Source: Beaufortia kweichowensis (Eukaryota > Chordata > Actinopteri > Cypriniformes > Gastromyzontidae). Taken from it: DNA of 64,000 nucleotides. Below the pieces are notes generated by a model that ran no database searches, had not been told where the DNA came from, and worked only from the letters and a program-made list of their open reading frames with translations. Below are positions 56,306 to 64,000 of the stretch, in pieces. The stretch covers positions 5,122,501 to 5,186,500 of the forward strand of contig CM032802.1 in the NCBI GenBank assembly GCA_019155185.1, in the 5' to 3' direction. Position numbers and translations under genes: made by a program. Position 1 is the stretch's first letter, and every line of letters starts with the position of its first letter.

Positions 56306-59197
56306 ATGCCAGCTGGAGTTAAAGAGCATTTCTGTACCACTGAGGACATCCTACATCAAACAGGTAAAAAGGGTTTTACACAATTACTATTACACTATTG
56401 CTTAAATTGCATTTGATTGATATAACACTAACTGTATATTCTAGCACAAGACTGCATTAGTTTAAGCACAAATAAAATCATTGAAAAGTATTAAATTCTT
56501 AACAGATCCATTAGAAATAGACTTTTAGAAATGTCATTCCATTTTTAATTTATAGATAGAACCATTTTTTATTTTTTTTATTATTGTTATTGTCATTATT
56601 ATTATTTTTTTTTTTTATTATTATAATTAGTGTTGTTGTTATTGTTGATTATTATTATTAGTGTTGTTATTATTATTATTTTATTAGTAGTATTTTATTA
56701 TTTATTATTGTTGTTATTGTTTACATGGACATGATCTGGCAAACATACAGTATCAAAAGCTAATTTTATAAACAAATCCATTTTAATATAAAAATGCTTG
56801 AGGCATATTAAAAAGCATTACAATCTCTCCAGCCAAGCTATAAGCACACAGTAATTAAAGCTACAGCGCTGAAAGCCATTTTCTGTGATGTACTTTTACA
56901 CTGTGCTTTAGGTTTTCCCCTGGGTTTTATTATACTGTAGTGCAGTTCTTCAAGTTCATTTTGGAGCATGTCCAGAAAGGAGCATTCCATTCAGTGTAAT
57001 TTTTTACAGTCTGAAGTCCTTATAGAGGTCATAGCAACGGAGCGACATCTTTGAAACTTAGTATTCAACTCAAGGCCTTGATGTTTGTTTTCAGGTTTCC
57101 TTATGGCAAACCCTTTTACAAAAAGCTACACTCCTAACAACAAAAGTGTTAGAAAGTTTCTCCTCAGCATTTTGGAAGTTCTTAAAAAACAATTTGTTTC
57201 TGCGATTTTTTTTTTCTGCAACAAAAAAACATTTGCGTAACAGAACGTTTCTGTGGATGTTAAGTAAGCATTAAGGTGTGCTCCTTTACCTTTGATAAAG
57301 CGTTACTGCGTTTATAAAACAGCTACTCCACAAAACAAACACTAAATTTGTGTTTTACAGGTGCAATGACAAACATATCTGTTTTCCTGGGCGGCTCTGC
57401 TCGCACATGCATGCTGATCTTGATCTTTGCCTTTCTGGTTTGTGAGATTGTGGTTGGCCAGATCTGCAGATCCCTCCTCATCGCAGTGGACAGCTATCAC
57501 ACACTCTATGTTTCCATAAACATGGCTCTTTCTGGATCAAAGCATCATCCAAAATCCTCCATCACTAACCCCCACCTTTCCTCTACCTGTTTGTCAGAAC
57601 CACACAAACCTCTTCCTCATTTAAGCCCTGACTCGTCTCCTCCAAACACCTCTCTACCGGCTGACCCAGGAACTCTTCCTGATCAGGAACCCTACAGCAG
57701 GATGCGTCTTAAACCTTTTGGTATTTTGATCTCAGCTCTGCTGTTGGCATCACAGTGCATTTCCATTGGTCTGGAGATTCTCACTCGCCTCGTGCAGCCC
57801 GAAGCCATTCAACATCCATTCTTTTCTATTGTGGTTGGGGCAACTAGTCTGTTGTTTAATATACTAATGTTTTCCTGGAGAAAATGTAGCAGAGGGATGA
57901 ATGAAGGGATGATACGAACTGACCGTCCTTTAACTTCGGAGAGAAAGAACAAAGGTGTGTTTGAATACAACTTAACATTTATTAGATGGGAGGAAGCCAA
58001 ATTTTCTACTCCGTGTAATTTTTATTTTACATGAAACACGAATGAAACTGTTTGAGGATTTACTTTGTAAAGATAAGAATGCTCATGAGATTTTGTTTTA
58101 GACACTGCTCTTCAGGACAATGCACTGATGTTCTGCAACCCTGAAGCACCTACTGTCCTACATCCAGATCAAAGCTTTCAGGACCATCACATTGCCAAAC
58201 CAGTTCCTGATCTCTGTCATGCTGAAATGTCCAAGTCCACTATGAATGAAAGATCTCAAGATGTTCTTCAGCCAACAGAGGAACTTTCAGAGGAAACAAA
58301 GAACACCACCAGCATGGATCCCACCAGTAAGAAGCTTCTGCAAATTAAATAATTTATACAATATTATATTTGGTTATACAATACAATACTCTTACATGGT
58401 ACTGTTAATGCATTCATATTCTTTTTTTTTTTACAAAAGGGCCTTCACATGAGCATACTCCTGTGGTATCCAGGCTCAAAAGACTGCAGAATGGTTGTAT
58501 TAGACATCTCATCAGCATGATCCAGGACCTTCTGTGCCCATCCCTCATTTTGGTTAATGGTCTTGTCCTCCTGCTCATCAAACCACACTGCCATCGTCCT
58601 CATTCAGATTGCCATCTTCTGGTGTATCTGGATGCCAGTTTTTCCACACTGGTCGTCCTGGTTTTATTAGCTACAGCCCTGCCTAAAGTCTATCGCTATG
58701 GATTGTTGGTGCTTCAGGCAACACCACTGCATCTTTGCATCAGTCAGGTGCGGGATTCCCTTGCTCGTGTGCCGGGTGTACTGTCGGTCCATGAGCTGCA
58801 TGTGTGGCAGCTCTCAGAAACATATGTGGTGGCTTCGGTGCATGTCCACTGCCAAGAGAGACTGAATGCAGCAGAGTGTTCAGATTTAATGGTGAAGATC
58901 ACGGCGGTGCTGAGCACTTTCGGTATAAACCACTGCACTGTCCAGCCTGAATTCTTTGCTTCAGATGGAAGAACAGCGGCAGTGAGCTCAGGTTGCAGTT
59001 TGCGCTGTGGGAAGGAGTGTGACGGGAAACTCTGCTGCTCTTCACATGTGGACAAATCCAGCTTTCTTCAACCCGACAGTTCTACCTCTTTCAAGGACCT
59101 GAGTTCTGTCTGTCCTCAGAAAGAGACTTTCTCCTCTCCAGGGCCTTTCAGTATTGAAACGACTAGAGATGTGATTATTGAGAACACGTTCCTGTGA
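56306..59197 (+). CDS. SLC30A1 (ZnT1)-like cation diffusion facilitator with degenerate metal site
   Basis: Zinc transporter-family membrane protein. Exons: 56306-56363 (probable), 57361-57954, 58102-58326, 58440-59197, giving 544 aa. Splice phases agree. If exon 1 is wrong, the ATG at 57366 gives 523 aa. Visible: TM1-TM2 (about residues 36-75), a Pro/Ser-rich loop longer than in ZnT1, TM3-TM4 (about 137-190), a long TM4-TM5 loop poor in histidine, TM5-TM6 (about 315-375), and a cytoplasmic domain with VHELHVWQL and ending VQPEF. A Cys-rich tail (CSLRCGKECDGKLCC) like that of ZnT1 follows. The TM2 HxxxD motif reads H66-TLY-V70 and the TM5 motif S318-MIQ-D322, so two of four transport-site ligands are absent. 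Membership is firm. Transport is doubtful; a regulatory or heterodimer partner role is possible. The frame is intact, so it is not an obvious pseudogene. Confidence 0.85.
56570..56722 (+). repeat. (ATT)n-rich simple repeat
   Basis: Imperfect ATT/GTT trinucleotide repeat within the first intron of the slc30a1-like gene. Confidence 0.85.
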
Positions 59198-59275
59198 ATG
59201 AACATTAAAAAAGGCTTTGTGAACTAACCTATATGTACTATAACTGTTGTACATGGTGGTGTGACTCCAGCAGTA

Positions 59276-59281
59276 AATAAA
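59276..59281 (+). terminator. Poly(A) signal of slc30a1-like gene
   Basis: AATAAA, 79 nt after the stop codon; further AATAAT variants follow. Gives a short 3'UTR. Confidence 0.6.
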
Positions 59282-59299
59282 TTAAATATAAATAATGTC

Positions 59300-60190
59300 T
59301 CACAGTTGGTGGTTTAACACTAATATAAACAAGAGCAACATAACTCATATACGGTTACCGGGCCTGTCTCACTCGCTTTAAATGTTTACTAAAATATGTT
59401 GTGAAGTTTATATTTATTTAAGTTTTACTTATGTTTTTAGACCCATATCATAGATTTTAATTTTTAGTACATTTTATCACAAAAAGCAAATAGCACTTTC
59501 TGTGATTTAACACAACTTGGGTAAATGACAAATATTAACCATATATTCTGTCTAAACACTGAACAAACAGAAATAATTACTATTTGTTCACCATATATCT
59601 TAACATATTTTTTTACTGTAAAAACTAAATAAAAGTAATGAAAAAATAAAAGTAATAATGTTATGGGAAAAGCCAAACATTGTGTCAAAATTCCGTATGG
59701 GATGTACAGTATTTTACTAAGATTAGCATCATTACTCAGGTGTCTACTATCGATAGTCTACTTTTGGTACCATTGTGATGAAGAATATTACATCTCACGT
59801 CATCTAAACAATTATGCAAATAAAATAATGCTGCATTAAAATGAATCTGTATAGTTTTGTACTATTTAGTTTTACCATAATTATTTGTCCATTTTTACAA
59901 CGCCTGTTTTTTATAAAGCCGTAACAAAGTATATATGTCTCCTAATATTTGTAAGTCGCTTTGGATAAAAGCGTCAGCTAAATGCCTAAATGTAACCAGC
60001 TTTGATTTTCTGTTCAAATGAAAATTAAAAGTTTTACGAAACGTTTACTTTTTCATAGTATATATTCGAGTATATGCTCGTCAAACTTAAATGCTTTTAT
60101 TACATGCATATGATGCAACATTTTTCACTATTCATTAATAAAAAAATAGTGTCAGGTTGATTTCGTCGGTTGTTAGATACTTTTATTTTG
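59300..60190. other. Intergenic, slc30a1-like to shkbp1
   Basis: About 0.9 kb of AT-rich sequence with a SINE tail at 59950-59997. No gene recognised. Confidence 0.5.
59950..59997 (+). mobile_element. SINE 3' tail, 5'-truncated
   Basis: 'gtaagtcgctttggataaaa' followed by gcgtcagctaaatgcctaaatgtaa is the conserved 3' end shared by several fish SINE/LINE families. No tRNA-like head is seen upstream. It is better preserved than the copy at 11217-11348. Confidence 0.75.
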
Positions 60191-60194
60191 AAAT

Positions 60195-60350
60195 ACAACT
60201 TCTACTTCCGCCAGACAGGTTTGTCTAAAACTTCCGTTTTCCCGCTGTTGGGAGACGGCAGTACCATAAACTCTTTAATCATGCAGTTTATATGAATACT
60301 TGTTTAATCATCTTGTAAGATATGAATGTTTGGCGATAAACAGGATTACC
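60195..60350 (+). promoter_or_regulatory. shkbp1: shkbp1 promoter with ETS-type sites
   Basis: Two CTTCCG cores (acttccgccagac at about 60204 and acttccgttttcccgc at about 60230) lie close together, in the arrangement usual for TATA-less housekeeping promoters bound by ETS/GABP factors. They lie 110-150 nt upstream of the start codon, leaving room for a short 5'UTR in the same exon. Confidence 0.5.
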
Positions 60351-63300
60351 ATGGCGCGGATTGGAGACATCATTCATCTGAACGTCGGGGGGAAAAGGTT
60401 TGTTTATTAAATCTGCTGCACATCCTGTTTAAAATCACTTACTTTACCAATATACAGTACACACACTTCCTTATACTTTACTTTAGAAATGTGACTGTAC
60501 TCTTTATAATAACCAGCTGATTAAACCAACGTTTACTGGTTTTAATAAGGTTTATTGCAACTATCAGCTGTTATGTTTATAAACATCTGCATACCTATAC
60601 AAGCAGCTGTAAGGCCTGATCTGAACTGCAAACCATTCGTTCATATTCGTTGTTATAAATGTACTACAGGAACCCTAAGTTTCATAATCTGTTTATATAA
60701 GTATCTGAGCCACCTACATTTCCTATGTATTTTTTAAACAGGTTCAGTACCTCCAGACAGACCCTGACATGGGTTCCTGACTCCTTTTTCTCAAGGTTTG
60801 TATGTTTCGTTCAATGAAAGTTAAAATCAGATCAGATTCTTGGTTACTTTTCAGTACAGTATATGATTATTTGACTTCTGTTAGTACTGTAAATTATATG
60901 TTGACATACAGTTATGTTTATAATATCAGCCAACATTTCAGATACACTAAAACATAACTTTTAAAATGTGCATATAGCTGAATACCTAATTTTAATTATT
61001 TTTTTCTTTTTTTAGTTTATTAAGTGGGCGGATATCAACATTGAAAGATGAGACTGGAGCGGTAAGACTTATTCTTTACTCTGATTGCATGTCCGCCTTA
61101 TAGAAAACACTGTTAAACTGGGTGTAAATTCAATCATATATGCAATATTTGTTACTTTCAGATTTTCATAGACAGAGATCCGTCTCTCTTTGCTACCATT
61201 CTGAACTTTCTGCGCACTAAAGAGCTCCACCCCAGGTAAAACCTAAATTTTTTTGTGGTTTATTTCCTTTAACATGAAATAGTTATATATTTTTGTATGA
61301 TATGGCTCTGTTTTTATTGCAGGTCTATAGATGTGCATTTATTAATGCATGAAGCAGAGTTCTATGGAATCACTCCATTGGGTAAGACCAAAAGTTAAGT
61401 TATTGTTATAGATTTAGGCTCCATATTTTATATAGGCTGTTTTTAAATTAAAGACAATTATAAAAAAACCAAAGCTTTACCATGTGGTCCATCATCACAT
61501 CTCTGTATCTCCAGTGCGAAAGCTGCAGTTGTGTGATGAGTTGGATCGCTCTTCCTGTGGGACTGTCCTGTTCAATGGCTACCTGCCACCACCAGGTGAG
61601 CAATCCAAAGTACAGAATTTAAACCGTGCCAGCCGAGACAAAGAAAAAGCTTTCAGAAAGATGTAATAGTCATGCTTTATCTGTGTGTGCTACAGTGTAT
61701 CCAGTGAAACGCAGAAACAGGCACAGCGTGGCAGGGCCGCAGTTTATGGGTGGACGTGCGGGGCCGGTGGAGAGAGCCCCTGTGAGGAGAAGCAACACCA
61801 TGCCACCCAACCTGGGCAATGCTGGCATACTAGGCAAAGCTGTGGTGGAGGAGAGAGTGCCAGGTCTAGACTTCAGTTTTTTACATTTTACATTCATAAT
61901 TTCTATTCTTTTCTTCTAACATCTGTTCTGTTCTTGCTCTTCTGGTGATTTCTGTTTTGTTAATGTTTTTCTTGCTCTTCTGGTGATTTCTGTTTTGTTA
62001 ATGCTTTTCTATTTTATTTTGTACTTTTACTTTTTCTAGAAAAAAATTATCTTAGGCACAGCTTTTTACTTTCTTATTTATTTCATTTATTTAAAATAAC
62101 TATTTCGACTAATTTCTTGACTTGTGTGATTTCTCTTCTCAGGTCCTGTCCCTGACCCAGGCATGGTCAGAATCATTTGTGGTCATCATAACTGGATTGC
62201 TGTGGGCTATGCCCAGTTTGTGGTCTGTTACAGGTAGAATTCTCTTGCACTGATGCATATCTAATAGTAGTGGTTATCATACAAGCTGTTTTTAAAGTGT
62301 AAAATCATTGTTGTTTTCTCAGGGTTAAAGAGTCTACAGGATGGCAGCAGGTTTTTACGAGCCCTCGGCTGGACTGGGTGATTGACAGGATTGCTCTTAA
62401 TGCTAAAGTCATGGGTGGTTCACTTGGGGACAACGATAAGATGGTTGCCGTGGCATCAGGCACAGAGATTATATTATGGGCTATCTGTCCTGATGGAAAT
62501 GGCAATGAAATTGGTAAGAATGTTTTTTAAAGAAAAGTTTTTCATTTAAATCTTTTCATACACAATAGATTTTCTGTTTACACAGCACTTGTTTAACAAA
62601 CCAGTTTAAAAACATATTTCACTTCAGATCTGGTTTAATAAGGATTTGTCTGGAGTTGAAACTTGATTGAAAGGTGTGTTTGGGCTGATCTGTAGGTGTG
62701 TTCAGTCTAAATGTGCCGGTGGAGGCTTTATTTTTCGTCGGAAACCAGCTCATTGCCACAAGCCACACAGGTAAAGTGGGAGTGTGGAACGCAGTTACCA
62801 AACACTGGCAGGTAATGTGAGACTGACCAATGTTTGCATGTCTTCAACATTGGCTGCATTTATATACAGATCAAGTCTCTGTGTGTTTCTGTCACATTTA
62901 AAATGTAATTGATGTTGTAATGAAAAGTGAAGGAGAGGTTTTTATTTCCTGACGTTTCCATTTGTCTTCATGCAGAACCAGGATGTGGTTCCCATTAACA
63001 GTTATGACACAGCAGGATCTTTCCTCATTTTGGGCTGTAATAATGGATCTATTTATTACATAGGTACAACTCAAATGTTACACAGTGTTTTAAATAATCT
63101 TATTTTTTGTTTCACATTCAGTATACTTTATTGGTCTGGTCACTAATTTATTGTCTGTGTGATTCAGACGTCCAGAAGTTTCCCCTGCGGATGAAGGATA
63201 ATGATTTGTTGGTGACTGAACTGTATCGAGACCCCAGTGAAGATGCTATCACTGCTCTGAGCGTCTACCTGACACCCAAAACAAGTAACACAATCTCATT

Positions 63301-63643
63301 TTCTTTATCACATACAAACTTAGACTAGACTGGCACCCCCACAGTAGCTCTTAATCACTAGCAGTCTATAACACAGATCCTTGACTTTCCAATTCACTGA
63401 TCATCACATGTGCTTTTGTTTTTATTAGGTGACAGTGGGAACTGGATCGAGATAGCGTATGGTACCAGTTCAGGCACTGTACGTGTTATAGTACAGCATC
63501 CAGAGACTGTGGGATCTGGTCCACAGCTCTTTCAGACCTTCTCAGTACACCGCAGCCCTGTTACCAAAATCATGCTGTCTGAAAAACATCTAATTTCTGG
63601 TAAGTATATATATACATATATACATATATACATATATACATAT

Positions 63644-63709
<66 letters not shown>

Positions 63710-63920
63710 TGTAGATATGGAGTAAGTCCACTGAAAATCTTAATTTCACTTTTTTTTTGTGCAGTATGTGCCGACAACAATCACGTCCGTACATGGACGG
63801 TGACACGTTTCCGAGGCATGATCTCCACCCAGCCTGGCTCCACCCCTCTTACTTCCTTTAAGATCCTCTCATTGGATGATATTGATGGTCATGGAGGCTG
63901 TTCGGCTGGCACTGAAATAG
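60351..63920 (+). CDS. shkbp1: SH3KBP1-binding protein 1 (BTB plus WD-like repeats), 3' truncated by window
   Basis: Homologue of mammalian SHKBP1, reported to bind CIN85/SH3KBP1 and affect EGFR turnover. Exons: 60351-60397, 60742-60795, 61016-61061, 61162-61235, 61323-61381, 61515-61595, 61696-61863, 62143-62233, 62323-62513, 62696-62811, 62976-63063, 63168-63284, 63429-63599, 63765-63920; all GT-AG and in phase. The 486 codons seen include a KCTD-type BTB domain at residues 7-105 (IHLNVGGKRFSTSRQTL, FIDRDPSLF, FLRTKEL), the linker PVKRRNRHS and RRSNTMPPNLGNAG, then WD-like repeats from about 200 (CGHHNWIAVGYAQF, ATSHTGKVGVWNAVTKHW). The linker distinguishes it from the paralogue KCTD3. The ATG has a strong context (accATGG). 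The remaining repeats and the C-terminus lie beyond the window. Confidence 0.96.
61933..62007 (+). repeat. 38-bp tandem duplication in shkbp1 intron
   Basis: Two almost identical copies of a 38-nt unit starting cttgctcttctggtgattt (61933 and 61971) in the intron between exons 7 and 8. Probably a recent slippage or local duplication event. Confidence 0.9.
63605..63706 (+). repeat. (TATACA)n/(TA)n simple repeat in shkbp1 intron
   Basis: Hexanucleotide-like tatacа-type units at 63605-63651 pass into an uninterrupted 55-nt TA run at 63652-63706. The open frame reading through the preceding exon into it is an artefact; the donor at 63600 (GTAAGT) ends the exon. Confidence 0.9.
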
Positions 63921-64000
63921 GTGGGATGGAAGGAGACCCAAAAGCCTTCCTTAATTATGAAATTACATTTACCTGGACTTTACTAGTTAACTAGTGTTAA

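Noticed and set aside
60351..63920. Assignment as kctd3
   Set aside because: The linker (PVKRRNRHS, RRSNTMPPNLGNAG) and the CGHHNWIAV context match SHKBP1, not the KCTD3 linker.

Overview
The window looks like a piece of a teleost chromosome, most likely a cyprinid or a close relative. Genes are split by GT-AG introns, there are no operons, the background is AT-rich, and it is littered with dinucleotide repeats and interspersed repeats I recognise from cyprinid genomes (a tRNA-derived SINE, the 'tcaccctcatgtcattc' family, the 'aaagaacc' family, 'accagc' repeats and palindromic MITEs). Repeat family assignments are from memory and were not searched.

Four protein genes are supported, all on the + strand. 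(1) A BMP2/4/16-class ligand, most likely bmp16, has a non-coding first exon ending at 7132, a 5.06 kb intron, and coding exons 12199-12523 and 12922-13868 (423 aa). (2) ppp1r37, a protein phosphatase 1 regulatory LRR protein, has 12 coding exons between 31110 and 52621 (1101 aa). (3) An SLC30A1/ZnT1-like gene at 56306-59197 (544 aa in the four-exon model) has lost two of the four transmembrane zinc ligands. (4) shkbp1, a BTB plus WD-repeat-like protein, starts at 60351 and runs off the right edge; 14 exons are visible, the last ending at 63920.

Layout: 1-6.5 kb is upstream flank of bmp16 with repeats and possible regulatory sequence. 6.5-14.7 kb is the bmp16 transcription unit. 14.7-30 kb is a gene desert with several complex, CpG-retaining blocks that could be enhancers. 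30-54.5 kb is ppp1r37, including an 8.4 kb first coding intron full of repeats. 54.5-59.3 kb is the zinc transporter-like gene and 60.2 kb to the end is shkbp1.

The genes do not form one pathway. bmp16 encodes a secreted morphogen, ppp1r37 binds PP1 through a KRVTF motif, the SLC30-like gene is a membrane protein, and shkbp1 belongs to the SHKBP1/KCTD3 family. The order ppp1r37, slc30a1-like, shkbp1 fits a paralogon: as I recall, human PPP1R37 and SHKBP1 lie on 19q13, while SLC30A1 and the SHKBP1 paralogue KCTD3 lie near each other on 1q. The most interesting items are the zinc transporter with a broken metal site, an upstream ORF that overlaps the bmp16 start codon after splicing, two optimal furin sites 73 residues apart in the Bmp16 precursor, and an exact 25-bp repeat flanking the presumed ppp1r37 promoter.
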